From Erigeron canadensis (lineage: Eukaryota; Streptophyta; Magnoliopsida; Asterales; Asteraceae), in the NCBI RefSeq assembly GCF_010389155.1, contig NC_057768.1, positions 24,747,966-24,811,965 of the forward strand: DNA of 64,000 nt, given 5' to 3'. Below are positions 1 through 11,811 of this stretch, piece by piece (within the stretch, counting starts at the first letter, position 1; each line of letters begins with the position of its first letter). A program made the translations under genes and the position numbers. The notes below the pieces were generated by a model. That model worked only from the letters and a program-made list of their open reading frames with translations, ran no database searches and had not been told where the DNA came from.

Positions 1-76
1 TCATAGTACTGTTAGCAAAATTTGGGTCAAATCTTTTAATGATTTAAGAGTTCTTGAATGAATAAGAATATCAAAC

Positions 77-1183
77 CTTAAGCATATCTTCTTCTTGTTC
101 ACTCCATAGTATTCTACGTTTTCCATGTTGCAATAGGTGTCCAACACTCCTATAGATGAACCAATTATACACGAATCAAAACATACAGAGTTGTACTCTA
201 CTTAGATACAATAACATACTTAACTTCAATTTAAACCTCCTAGGATAAAACAGAATCAATTCGAACCTGCCAACGGAAGAATCTTTAGATTCTCCTGCAT
301 TGTTGATGCTGATATCTTTTGTTGTTGGTGATTCCTTTCTTGCACCATTTGGATCAATCTTGCCATTTGGGTTTGATTGTAATTGGGACCCATTTTGTAA
401 AGATATCAAATTTTCTGCAGCATTTTCATTCACGCACTGTTTTCTCCTTTTGCTTGTTTCATTATCATTGAATGCTACTGAATTGTTTCGTTTTTTGCCA
501 GTAACTTGTTTTCTTACGGGTGGCAAAAGATCTGCACTTTTCAGCTGCACTGCTTCTTCTTCTTCTTCTTCAATAGAAGTAGCATTCTGTTGATTAGCTT
601 TTCGCGTTCCATTGCCAACTTTCACCCTTTTATTAACCACTGAACCACCACGTTGGTCCGCTTTCACCACGTCCCTTTCATCAACTGGATGTGAATTGGG
701 TTTAAAAAGAACCATTATCCGACAAGTATTAACATCAGCTCGTTCTTCATCAACAGATACAAATGTGTCACACGGTAGAGTCGTTTTAGACTGTCGATGT
801 CTCTCTAAACCGACACCACGGTTTTCAACATCACAACCGGAAACAGTTTTATTCACACCCACAACTTTTTGTCTAGACGAAACCCCTTTCAATTTTTTAT
901 CAACCAACTCACCCTCTTTCGGTTCTTTTTCCTCTTCCAAAAAATTCGACAACGCTTGCTTTGTCAACAAAACCATTTCCTTTATTTTACGAAACTCTGA
1001 TACGGATTTCTTATAACGACAATACGGACAGTGAAAGTTGCCGGCATCGTCGAAACGAGCCTTACAACCGATGCAAGTTTGATGTACGGATATAGGGCAA
1101 CAGCCATCATCATCATCAGCTTTACAAACCAAGAGATGGTTTCCACCTTTGTCACATACTATACACTTTTTTCTCAAATCCAT
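77..1183 (-). CDS. TRF-like Myb (telomere-repeat-binding type) protein with N-terminal PHD/RING-like zinc finger, 5' part only
   Basis: Two coding exons are visible: 1183-267 and 149-77. The gene runs off the left edge. Exon 1 starts at the ATG for MDLRKK; upstream only a TTG keeps the frame open. Residues about 7-60 form a Cys/His finger (CIVC, CCPISVHQTC, CIGC, FHCPYC), followed by a low-complexity acidic and basic linker of about 240 residues with no clear domain. Exon 1 ends in phase 2 at a CAG/GT donor. The next acceptor restores the frame and gives HGKRRILWSEQEEDMLK, the opening of a Myb/telobox repeat. A finger at the N-terminus and a Myb at the C-terminus is the pattern of plant TRF-like (TRFL) proteins, which are nuclear and bind telomere-type or other DNA. 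The Myb repeat and stop lie outside the window. The exon phases fit well; the family name is inference. Confidence 0.75.
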
Positions 1184-1600
1184 TATAATGATTTTTTTAT
1201 GCAGCAAAAAGGACTTGTAAATTACTAAAGCTAGCTGACAAGTGACAAATATATGAAAAACAGTCGATTATTATACATACAACTCATATAAAATAATAAT
1301 AATAAAGATTATATGACTGACATTAATGTATACATATAACAACAACTAAAAGGAAAAAAATTTATCACATTCAGATTCAAAATAAGTCAGATTAATTAAT
1401 TCGTACTAATATATTAATAATTAATTTTACTCTATTAAGAAGAAGAAGAAGAAGTTACCAGAAGAATCCGGTGGTGATTATACGGAGGAGAATAGAAGAA
1501 GCGCTGCCGTAGGTAGGGTAGGGTAGGGTGGGTTATTTGGGGGGTTTCGAGTTGAACCGCCACATATAGTCACACTCACTCAGACTGTTTTGTTCAAAGG
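1184..1600 (-). promoter_or_regulatory. Probable 5' leader with intron, and promoter, of the TRF-like gene
   Basis: On the minus strand a good donor (CTG/GTAAC) follows position 1459. AT-rich intron-like sequence runs from there to an AG near 1220-1230, just before the ATG at 1183. The leader exon would therefore be about 1600-1459. A GAA/CTT repeat lies at the donor. Transcription start not determined. Confidence 0.4.
1512..1545 (+). promoter_or_regulatory. Telomere-box-like G-tract (potential G-quadruplex)
   Basis: The plus strand reads GGTAGGGTAGGGTAGGGTGGG, interrupted only by single TA or T spacers, and ends in a run of six G after TTATTT. It lies in the leader or core promoter of the TRF-like gene. 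On the transcript strand it is C-rich. The spacing fits a four-tract G-quadruplex, and GGGTA is one base away from the plant telomere repeat. Confidence 0.5.
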
Positions 1601-1705
1601 TTTTCTTTTTTTGAACATTTTTGGTTTCCAGATCGTCATAATTAATTAATCATCATATAATATTCCGTATAACTGGATAATATCGTCAATTTGGGATTAA
1701 TTCAT

Positions 1706-2155
1706 TTAGAGGGAATTCTCGATTTTTTTTTAAAAGATAAAAAAAAAAAAACTGGAAAAGTTCTCTATTTTGCATTCTTGAGATTTTTTTTTTAAAAGAA
1801 AGGAAATAGGAAGAAAAGAAAACATGGATGATTTTGAAGTAAAAACTTTCCTCCCATTTTTGGGAGAATTTGGATGGAAAACTTTTAAGCTATGTGTATA
1901 ATTACTAATTTACCCCTATTAATTAATAACAAATTTATAAGAAAAAGGACATAATTGTAAAATTATAACTTTTTTCTTTTTCTTTTCTTTTCTTTCTATC
2001 TCAAGAACACTATTAATTTTGTGTTTTCTTTTCTTTTCTTTAGTTTTTCATGTAACTCGAGAATGCCTTTTTGATATATAAATTTTTTTCTTTTCTTTCC
2101 TTATCCAATCTTTTCCTTTCATATCATTTAAAAAAAACTCGAGAATACAGTGTTA
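1706..2155. repeat. MITE-like dispersed repeat, copy 1 (twin at 52281-52733)
   Basis: This 450 bp AT-rich segment has inverted ends: ATTCTCGATTTTTTTT on the left, and the complement of AAAAAAAACTCGAGAAT on the right. It matches 52281-52733 along its whole length in the same orientation, with scattered substitutions and small indels. It has no coding capacity. A non-autonomous DNA transposon is the simplest reading; no convincing target duplication was found. Confidence 0.6.
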
Positions 2156-2414
2156 GGATGGTGTGTCCCAACCAAAGTTTTTGTTATCTCGACCATATCG
2201 CTCCAAAATAGTGCGGGCCCCTATGTTTATAATGGCAAATCTGATATAGTAAAAGCGGACCCCCTGTCATTAATAATCTGGTCGGGTTACCAAAAATATG
2301 GTCGGGATACCAGGCGTCATTCATTTGATACGAGTATAATTTGGTGAGGTTTTGTCTGACCAGATTTAAAAAAAAATAATAAAACATAAAAAAATTAATT
2401 TTTTTAAAACGGCA
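2156..2414. other. Intergenic, nothing recognised
   Basis: Mixed-composition DNA with short open frames on both strands and no coding pattern or terminal repeats. Confidence 0.4.
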
Positions 2415-2419
2415 TGTTA

Positions 2420-2655
2420 GTTGTTTAGTGATTCAAACCCTAGCAGTGACATCCAAGCGGATAGTATGCTAGCGGTTGGAACCCGAATGCACCCTGGAGA
2501 CCAAGGTTGCGATATCAGCTCGCACGCGTTTGAAGAGGTAAATGCCCGAAATCATAGGGAACTGAGATTCGATCCTTGGTTTTCAAGTCAACATCCCCTC
2601 CCAAAACCCTCAAAAAGGACCCCATGTGGCCAATTGATCTAAGACCAAGTGGTCA
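2420..2655 (-). repeat. Possible tRNA-derived SINE fragment
   Basis: On the minus strand TGGCCACATGG (A-box-like) is followed about 45 bp later by GGATCGAATCT (B-box-like), the internal pol III promoter layout of tRNA-derived SINEs. The segment is less AT-rich than its surroundings. No tail or target duplication was found, so this is weak. Confidence 0.25.
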
Positions 2656-2732
2656 TTACTCATTAATCATCAAATTTAAAACAAGGATGTTTATTGATGT
2701 ATTTAAATAGATTAATAATAGTTGACAATCTA

Positions 2733-3220
2733 TCTACTATATAAATAAAGAAAAAATGTAATGATATAAGATTTTTTATAAATTGTCTTATGTGATACTT
2801 TAACACATCTATTTCAATTTAATTATGATATCATAATACTTTATTAATTTAAAATTCAAAAGATTTCAAAATATCTTTTCTCTTTTTAAATATATATCAT
2901 TAATATAGAATTTTATTAAATGCTCATAAGATTTTAATCACCTTAATTTTTCGTTATAATAGGTCGAAAACTATGGCGTCTTTCATGATACGATTTTAAT
3001 TTTTTGTTTTCACCAATTGTATGTGTTTCAATGTGTGTCACAAGTATACAACTTTTGTTTCCGTTTAATTTTGTTTTTTACATAATAACTTATCATAACT
3101 TTTCAATTTATTTAACGTTCTTTTTATACATTTTAATATGACAACATTTTTTAAAGCAACCCGGGTATTATTCGGTTTATTTACAAAGCATTTATAAGTT
3201 AACCCAGGTTGATTAACTAG
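2733..3220 (+). mobile_element. Non-autonomous Helitron-like element
   Basis: It starts with TCTACTATATAAATAAAG after an A and ends with GATTAACTAG before a T, the A/T insertion site expected of Helitrons. Near the 3' end there is a degenerate AACCCGGG / AACCCAGGTT pair, as in other Helitron 3' ends in this window (compare 15152). 488 bp, no ORF. Confidence 0.55.
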
Positions 3221-3624
3221 TTTTTTATTTAAAAAAAAGATTTATAATAGTTTAGATTTATATGTTCCAAAAAAAAAAAATTTATAATCATGTTTAAGTA
3301 AATTAATAAGTGGACTATAGTTAAAAAAAGATATTAGTAATAAAATAAAAATTATTCGTAATTGAATACCCCAATAATTTTATATAACAACATAATCAAT
3401 CAGAAGAACATGAAAAAGCTTCACACTATTTCATATATATGACAGGCCATATATGTGTTTAATAGCTATTACCAATTATTTAAAATGACAAGTTTGTGAG
3501 TTATAATTTTTATATTTATTTCAATAATAATAATAGTAGAATTTTTGTTTTAAAAAGAACCGAACATCTATAAGTAATTAAGTATTAATTCTTCCGCAAC
3601 CAGATCCATAATCATCAACATATG
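3221..3624. other. AT-rich intergenic DNA
   Basis: Very AT-rich sequence with homopolymer runs. No ORF, repeat boundary or RNA gene seen. Confidence 0.4.
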
Positions 3625-4080
3625 CATCCGAGAGTACACATCTGTAATTGGGAAGCTAATGGTAGCTGCTGTAGCGTATTTCATATGGCAAGAAAGAAAT
3701 AACAGGTTGTTTTCCAATAAAAGAACAGTTGATCAGATTTATGAATTAGTAGCACATACAGTTCGCTTAAAGTGGATTACGCTTCGATTCAAGAACACTG
3801 CCCAAGTGCAACGTTTTATTGAAGCTTGGAAGCTGCCCAGTCATTTGGTTATTCATGGTTGATCGATGATATTTTTTTGTTGTTACTCATATTAAAATTT
3901 GTCTAGATAAAATCTAATATGTAGTAGTAGTGATTGTTTGCTATGTGTCTTGTAGCTTGCTTACATATGTATGGCATGTCATACATATGAACTAGTATGG
4001 TACTACAACCATGCTATTTGTTTTGTAATGTTTTAGTGATGGTATATAATTTACAGAGATATACCCATTAACTAAAAAAA
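3625..4080 (+). mobile_element. 5'-truncated LINE (non-LTR retrotransposon) tail
   Basis: The frame through 3659-3862 encodes the last ~75 residues of a plant L1-type ORF2 (motifs FIWQERNNRLF and TVRLKWITLRFK), the tail after the zf-RVT domain. A stop at 3860-3862 is followed by a ~210 bp 3' UTR-like segment ending in a short A run near 4072. Everything upstream of the ORF2 tail is missing, as is usual for 5'-truncated LINE insertions. Confidence 0.65.
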
Positions 4081-4870
4081 GAGAAGATTAGAATTTAGAA
4101 ACATGTAGTTTGGTAAATAAAATATATACATAGCATGAAAAATACTATAATAACTAAAGAAATTACTAACAATAAATGCAATATATATATAATTTTACAT
4201 TAATATTGTCCAAATTGTATGAAATATCTTGACAAAACTATATAACCACTCTCTATATAACTAAGAGAAGATATTTTAGGGCTTAGTTGTTTATGTTAGT
4301 TAATTGCCACATAAGCTTTTAGCTTAGTTGTCAATTTTTTGACAATTTTTTATTTTATTTCATACCATGTAGGATTTGATTTAAATTTTTGTTGCATGTC
4401 CTTATTATCTATAGAAATTATATCTTAATATGCTTGGTTTATTTTAAGAAGTTGTGAGGTTTATTATTATTTATTTTTTTAACATAATATCTAACATGCA
4501 ACAACTGAACATAAAATGTGCAGCTTCCTTGCTAATATGTGTGCAACTGTGCAATCCTTCTTGGACTGGGCCAACAGTTGGACTTGTACGTCTTCTGGGC
4601 TTGTTGGTGGGTCGAGTCACAGACATAGTTGGGCAGTACTTTTCTTTTTCCCTTCATTTATAATTTTGATCAACATAATAACATAATACATATGAAATAT
4701 GTGCGACTCTCAATCTATTAATAACCTCTTGTAAATGAAAACATAAGAAAAAGTGTATGCAACAATGCATATTATAATAGCCACATTCCAATTAAACTTA
4801 AAGTTTTAAATGCAAAAACCTAAATCTAAGAATCAGAAGGTACTTCACTGGCTTTACTGATCAAATAATT
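4081..4870. other. Intergenic region between LINE remnant and RPA70 3' end
   Basis: AT-rich, with a small open frame at 4454-4663 that shows no coding character. It probably holds the 3' UTR of the RPA70 gene in its last 100-200 bp. Confidence 0.4.
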
Positions 4871-7800
4871 TTACCTTGGAAGCTGGTTAGACTTTGGGAT
4901 TAAATCCAACAGAAATTTGGTGTCAGAAGAGTAATTAACCTTATCAACCTTCATGACAGTTATTTTAACCTTTTGTTCTTCGCCATATAACTCTTCTTTG
5001 ATTTTCAGCTTCAGTAGTACCTCTGCAAATAGACGGCCTTTGATTACACTTGCAAAACGGTCATCATCATGAGCTTCGTATTTCATCATGTAGAGTTCTT
5101 TTGCAGGGCAGCCCAAGATTTCTTCTCCGGTTTCTTGAAAAGCAGTCACTGTTGTCATTCCAGTGTGATCTTGGACTTGACATTGAAGAATATATCTATA
5201 ATCACATTCCTCAAATTCTTGGTTACAGCGGTCACATTGCCATTTTGAGTTCCCTGACTTTGTTACTTTCTTGTTGCACTGTTTATTATCTCCAATCATC
5301 AATGGGCAGGCAGTGTAACAAAAGTTATCCGTTTTGATAAAAGTTACAGTCGCTTTAACAGTGATCCAGTCGGGTTTATCTGATCTCCCAAGCCCTTCAT
5401 CCTTGATCTGAGAGATGGTTTTACGCATCTCATTTTTCGGGCCGCTTGAAAAATCTCGGGTGATGGACTGAGAATTAATGTCTCTACCCTCTCTATCGAA
5501 CCATGATCTAAGATTTTTGGCCTCGAATGAATCTGGATCTATGAAAAGTTGAGTGGATGAAACAGTTCCAATGGATTTTCCACTGAAGTCACTAACTTTT
5601 GCAGCTTTCACAGCTAAGACAGGAAAATAACCAGAATCAACCATTCCTTGAAGTGTTTGACCTTCCCTATTGCAAAACTCACCCCAAAGTGTAAGCTCTA
5701 CACTTCTACCAGATTGATCCTTTAGGTTTATAGTCCTTCTTTGGGTTTCCATTCCGTTCTTCCTTAAAATAGGCACAGAAGGCTTGACTGCTATTACAAC
5801 ACCAATGACATCTAGGATTGAATTATTCTCAGCAGTCTCAATCTCACTGATAGGTCTGAAAGAAAATTGCTGTTGTGGTATCGAAGCATCTTCATCGGGG
5901 CAAAGATCTATTGTGGAAGACGCCTCCAGGAAAATCTCCCATTCGTTATTCAGATGATTGAAGTTTTTCTTGGCTGGTTTTAAACTGCCTTTCGATATCA
6001 TGTAAACTTTCCCAACCTCAATGGTATCATAGAAGCGGTCAACAACAGCATTAAAACAGGTCACACGTATTTCCCCTCCATCCGAATCAAGAAGGTCAAA
6101 TGAGAAGACTTTTCCATCTCCCTTTGCATTGTTGTAGCGACGAAGATCTCCTTTTGCAGTAACTCTTGCCTTAACAGCCCATCTACCTTGGTATGGGTTA
6201 AGAGCAGCAATTGGGATAATACGTGCTGGTGCCTCGTTTTTCATGATTGCCCCATGGCTTTTGTACACTGGAGGTGGTTGGTATGCAGGTTGAACAGTTG
6301 GTCGGCAAGTTTGAATGTTATTATTCACAGCTGTGGCATTCAAACGATTAGCAGGGGGTATTGCTGCCTCCTGAGAAATCCCATTAGAAACTGGATTGTG
6401 AGCCACTGTTTCGGATTCAGCATACATCTTTGGGTTCCCAATTTTTTCACATTCAGGGATAATGATTTCCATATTCAGTATAACTATAACCCTGCAAAGA
6501 AAGTACAATGCAATATTGATCAAAAACAGATAATACATTTGCTTATACAATTTCAAAAACTTGCTACCACGGATTCAGCACCCCTGTGTATTTAGAACAA
6601 TTAAGTTAATGCTTCAGCCAACAGATGATCAGAATACGCTTCTGATTGCGAAATACTATAAACATAAGGATCAATAGGGTGGTGGTGGTCCATGTACAGG
6701 CGTACAGCAATACTAGTGAGATATTGTTACTTATATGCATCACTCATAACAAGGAAGGAAACGAATGATAGTTAAACAGTAAACAGCGTTAACGAAAAAA
6801 GTTATACAGTAAACTTTACCTATAGAGTATTTGATAATGTAAGTGCTTAATTCTTGGTAAAGAAAGATGATGTGTGACTATTTCAGCTAAAAATAATAAC
6901 AGATACATATTGCATACATCCCCAACCAAAAACTTGCTGCTAAAAGCCAAGATATACTGAAATAGGAGACACTACTGTTAATGTGCCAATGCTCAGTGCA
7001 ATATAATTAATTGAGGTTTTTCTAGAAGATCCAACAAAACCTCCCATGTTTGAGCGGGAACAATGAAAAACGCATCTTTCTTGTGTCCTCCTTGTTTCCT
7101 TATCAACTTGTATTCAATAAAAGAAATATTGTTCAACTTACTGGAGATATAAAGACATCCAAAAAGCAAAAACCAACTCTGATTGTTGCTAAACCCCCCA
7201 TCTTACATGCAATGGCCCTTAGAATACATCATTTAGCTTCTTGGTTCTAAACATAAAACACACTCATCCGAACCTAGTGAAATTTTTTTTCAATGTGCTT
7301 TATAAAACGTTATCAAATGCTAACTAACGTTGATATTAAGAAAACCAAAATCTATAACGTTAGCTGCTTGTGCATAAGTATCTGGACAGAGTCAACATTT
7401 TAGTAGTGGATTGGTTGAATGCTGAGGAATGAGACAAGCTCGGCATTTAATTATTATATTTCAGAAATTCAGGACTAATAGCTTTGACAAACACATGTAA
7501 CTAAGAGACAATAAACGACATTGACACATATATTATAAAGTTTCAAAGCTATCAAGTGGTTCTGCATCCATTTGAGTGATCAAACTACAGCGAATTTAAT
7601 AAGAAACACAGACACATATACGGGCTGAACTACAATAAATACATTAGCAGTGTAAATTCATGATATACTGAGGATATAACACAGGTATTAATTTTTTTTT
7701 AGCTTCATACACCAAAACACTTATGTGACCAGTAATGTATAGCCAGTTAGCCACATGGCCTAATGGTCATAGATCAGTAACTTCACACAAATACTTCGGT

Positions 7801-9120
7801 TTACACGGCTAATCGGTCCAACTATATAAATCTAGACCAAAATAGCACATAGAAACAAACACACAGACCAAAATGCTTCTGGACGTCTAATGAGGACTTG
7901 ATACAATCAACGGCCACTACCATCTTATGTAGGCAAAAAACACAAAGCACATTCAACAGTTACATCATTTAGCTTCTTGGTTCTAGACAAAAAAACATAC
8001 TCATCCCAACTTAATGATTTTTTTTTCCAATGTGCTATATAAGACGTTATCAAATGCATAACTAAATATTTACAGATTAAATCATACAAACAGTTATATG
8101 TAGATCTTATCATTGTTGTTCTTAACTCTTAAAAAAATCAAAAACTATAACATCAGCTGCTTGTGCATGAGCATCTGTACAGGGTCAAATTTTAGTTGTG
8201 AGTAGAATGAATGACGAGGAATGAGGCAAGCTCGACATTTAGTTATTATATTATAAACATTCAGGACTAATAGCATTGACAAACAGACGTAACCAAGGGA
8301 CATTAAACGACACTGACACATATATTTCAAAGTTATCAAGTGATTCTACATCTATTTGGGTGATCAAACTACAGCGAATTTAACAAAAAACGACAGACAC
8401 ATATATGGGCTGAAGTACGATGAATACATTAGCAGTTGCAAATTCATGATATAATGCGGATATAACACAAGTATTAACATGGTTATCACTTCATACACGA
8501 AAACGCTCAAGTAACCAGTAATGTATAGTCACATGTCATAAATCAGTAACTCCGCAAAATGTTTCGGTTTACACGGCTAAACGAGGACTTGCTACATTCA
8601 ACAGTTACTACCATCTTATGTAGGCAAAAAACACAGAGCACAATATCACATATGAGAATTAAAATCTCAATTTCATCAAATAGTTTCAATTTGATTAACA
8701 AACAGGTTAAGTTAATCAAATTAACCGCATAATTGCATTTTCACAGAATTAACAAACGCTTATGACATGTAAAACGTATATGTATATATATGTGTGTGTG
8801 TGTGTGTGTATCGAATGAAGTAGGAATTAATTAAAAAATTGTGAAGAGGATTACTTGCGATTTTGAGCGTTAGTGCACATGTATTCGAGGAGCTGAACGA
8901 CGGATCCGTTACGAACGACGCCGTTTTTGACAAGATCGTTAAGCTGAGAAGCGAGAACGGCTTGTTTACACACGACGGAATCGGAGACGAGACACTGATA
9001 CCTTTCCTTTTGTTGAGAGGTTATCAGAGCGATGTCGAATAGCTGTAGTAACGGTTTTGAATTTAGGTCTCCGGCTATTATTGCCGGAACTCCGTTTGAA
9101 CTCAGCCTCACAGGCGGCAT
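4871..9120 (-). CDS. RPA1: Replication protein A 70 kDa DNA-binding subunit (RPA70/RPA1)
   Basis: Two exons, 9120-8855 and 6491-4871, join in phase (AA/G gives Lys89) to encode 628 aa, close to the 600-640 aa of RPA1A/B/D-type plant subunits. Residues 1-~110 are the N-terminal interaction OB fold (GDLNSKPLLQLFDIALI; ASQLNDLV). A proline-rich linker follows. DBD-A starts near residue 187 (NPYQGRWAVKARVTAKGDLR), DBD-B near 310, and DBD-C holds a C4 zinc finger with cysteines at about 484, 494, 508 and 511. The last residues (SSDTKFLLDLIPK) are the normal C-terminal helix. RPA70 is the large subunit of the nuclear single-strand DNA-binding heterotrimer, used in replication, repair and recombination. 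The start is the only ATG in a fitting context. The frame is intact and no defect is seen. The paralogue class (A, B or D) cannot be fixed by eye. Confidence 0.93.
7205..8642. repeat. Imperfect tandem duplication inside RPA70 intron 1
   Basis: Two ~700 bp copies lie head to tail, about 7205-7945 and 7940-8642. Paired landmarks are CATCATTTAGCTTCTTGG at 7227 and 7963 (offset 736) and CATCTTATGTAGGCAAAA at 7921 and 8612 (offset 691). Small indels explain the drift. No ORF in either copy. Confidence 0.8.
8775..8812. repeat. Microsatellite (TA/TG)n
   Basis: A run of alternating TA then TG dinucleotides near the 5' end of RPA70 intron 1 (minus-strand gene), next to the first coding exon. Confidence 0.8.
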
Positions 9121-9363
9121 TTTTATTTTTTTATTTTTTTTTAATATAAATAACGATTGATTTTTGGGAAGGAAGGAGTGAAATTTTGGGGGCGACGGAG
9201 GGAGGGAAGTTTATGATGAAATGTATATTGAAGAATCGATGGCGGGTAGAGTAGACACGGTATGAAAACCGGCTTATTGTATCCCACACGCACACCACGC
9301 TCGTTTTAGTGATTTTAGGGTCTCAAATGGTTTTACCTTTTTTTTTTTTTTTTTTTCCCAAAA
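9121..9363 (-). promoter_or_regulatory. RPA70 upstream region
   Basis: The leader and promoter of RPA70 must lie here: the repeat starting at 9364 leaves only about 240 bp. It has T-rich and pyrimidine tracts and a long homopolymer run at 9338-9356. No canonical E2F site (TTTCCCGC) was found. Confidence 0.4.
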
Positions 9364-10403
9364 CTAGTCTTCAGACCCTTACAATTGACGGATAGTCTAA
9401 AAATCTATATATATCAAAAGTAAATATTAAAATAATAAATAACAAAACAGGTAAAAGATAACAGAACATAAACTTAACAAATTTAAAAGAATAAACTCTT
9501 TTATAATAGAAGAAGAATTCATAATCAAACTACAATTAATAATAAACTAAAATAAAGAGATGAAAAATAACAATAACATAACAATTTAATATCAAATAAT
9601 AAAGAAACACGAACAAAATACCAAAAATAAAATTAAAGTGATATTAAAAAAAACACTATGTTTTTCTTTTTGTTGAGAAATTTACTGAACATGATTTGTT
9701 TATTAAAGATAGAAATGATAGAAATAATATAAATAAGAATGATTAATGCAAATTTAAGTTGTATATATAATAATTTATTAAGAGAGTTTTAAGGATTTTG
9801 TATATCTTTAAAATTTTAAAAAGAAATTGTTTTGATAAAAGAATAAAATTTATGATACATTTTTAAATATAATTATCTATTTAATAAGCAAATGAAAAAA
9901 AAATTGACAGAGCTTTAGAGTAATTAGGAGAGAGTATTAGGTCTAAAAAGAATTTTAAGGGGGGTGGGAGTGGTTTCCCCAACCCCAAAGTTTCCCAAAT
10001 ATCCACATCACCATTTTCCAATAAAAACTCTCCACCTCAAACTTCCCCAATTCACCCCAAATCATCCCAAAATGGTGGCGCCACTCACCTCAACCCCAAT
10101 TTCTTCATCATCTTTTTTATTTCACCATCCTTGATATAGGTTGTTCTCCTGTGCTTCCTATTGGATGTACTCCCATGTAACAAAATGCAGAAGTCATGGG
10201 TGATCATTGGTCTGATGCTTCTTTATTTTTACTTAACAAAATCACAAATTATATTAAAATTAAAAAACATACCCTTTTATTATATTAAAACAAAGAAACA
10301 TTACATAATACTTAAAAAAAATAAACATTACATAATACTTAAAAACAATAAACATTAAATAATACTTAAAAAAAAGAAACATTACATAATACTAAAAAAA
10401 AAA

Positions 10404-11633
10404 CTAATCATCGAGATACGCCAAATCTTGAGCCCATACGTGCTCCGTAAGATCATATCGAAGGCGATGGTGAACTTCTTCGTCAATCAACTCCGCATAC
10501 ACACTTTCATCGAACACCGGTTGCACTGGCGGGTCCATTATATGGACCGGTGAGATTGCCCTCCCGTCCCTCTTAATGATCATGTTGTGTAAGATAATAC
10601 ATGTATGAACATACTTTCCAATTTTGTCTTTCGTTAGAGGTCGAAGAGGTCGTTGAAGAATTTTCCATTTACCTTTGAGGACACCAAAAGTTCGCTCGAC
10701 ATCTTTTCTGGCCGCCTCTTGCAATTTCTTGAATCTTTTTTCCTTAGGGTCGGTTGGATACGGGTATGCTTTAACAAGTGTTGACCACTTGTTGTAGATC
10801 CCATCACTAAGATAGTAGCCACGTTTATAATCTCGGCCATTCACGCGGAATGAAGAATCCGGAGCCGTTCCGTTACGCGCTATGACATACAAATCGGATT
10901 GGTTCAACACGTTGATGTCGTTGTTCGACCCCGGGACACCAAAAAAAGCATGCCAAATCCACAAATCTTGTGACGCGGTGATTTCAAGCATAATAGTTGG
11001 ACCGTTGTGGTCACCCCTCGTGTATTGCCCTCTCAAACGTCTAGGACATGCCGACCACTCGACATGTGTGCAATCGATGCTACCAAGCATCCCAGGCATA
11101 TGATGTCGAAGCTCGTGGGCCTCGAAGATGCGTGCAACGTCGTGTGACGTCGGCCTGCGTAGGTACTCTCAGCTATACAACCGAATGATGGCGTCACAAA
11201 AATAATCAAGGGTCTCTCGTGTGGTTCTGGCTGCCATGCACAAGTACTCGTCATACTCGTCTGGTGCGTTACCCGTCGCGAGTTGCCTAACGGTGGATGT
11301 GCATTTCTGTATCGCCGTAAAACTTTTTCTTCCTCTTGCATCGTAACGTTCTTGGAAATACGGGAAGTTTGCTTCAATGTCGCGCACGATATCTAAAAAC
11401 ATGGTCTTGTCCATTCGAAACTTCTTTCGAAAGTAATCGTCTTCGTATTTTGGTTGTTGAACGAACCAATCGTTCAAAAGAGTGGCAAGACCAATTTCTC
11501 GACGCCGGTCCGTATACCGTCGAGTTTGAGGAGCACTAGAAGTTGTCGTATCTTCAAGAAAGTGTAACGCGTTAACAAAGAATTCCATAGAGCTATCGTT
11601 TGATTCGTCGGGAGAGTCGCTCGAATTATCCAA
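10404..11633 (-). pseudogene. Harbinger DDE transposase (HARBI1/ALP1-like), one in-frame stop
   Basis: A 409-codon frame on the minus strand is open apart from a single TGA at 11171-11169. Both halves are in the same frame. The N-terminal half has the helical region seen in HARBI1-type proteins (FRKKFRMDKTMFLDIVRDIE). The C-terminal half is DDE_Tnp_4, with catalytic candidates in [10 protein letters not shown] (D), GSNNDINVL (D) and [14 protein letters not shown] (E). The line [10 protein letters not shown] near the end is also typical. All three acidic residues are kept, so the stop looks young. Such enzymes cut and paste Harbinger elements into TWA sites in the nucleus. A read-through or repaired copy elsewhere in the genome is possible. 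Confidence 0.88.
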
Positions 11634-11783
11634 AAAGACTGGAAGCCATATTTTTTGGTGTTGAGTGTAAGAAATTAGTGATGAAAAGGTTGGGGTGTTT
11701 GAATTTTATAAAAATGTAGTGAAAATAATAGTAGTTGTGTGTTGTTTTGGTAAGAAAAGAGTGTATATATATAGAGAAAGAGG

Positions 11784-11811
11784 TAAAAGAAAAAAAAAAA
11801 AAAAAAAAAAG
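11784..11811 (+). repeat. Poly-A tract inside Harbinger
   Basis: A run of A upstream of the transposase gene, next to the GC-rich right subterminal region. Confidence 0.7.

Noticed and set aside
1184..1207. Upstream extension of the TRF-like protein by 8 residues
   Set aside because: The codon at 1207 is TTG, not ATG; the ATG at 1183 directly precedes the conserved finger.
4454..4663. 69-residue open frame upstream of the RPA70 3' end
   Set aside because: Hydrophobic AT-driven sequence without start context, domain or introns.
10161..10358. Open frame on the plus strand inside the Harbinger element
   Set aside because: Low-complexity IILK/HYI repeat from an AAACATTACATAATACTTAA tandem repeat, not protein-like.
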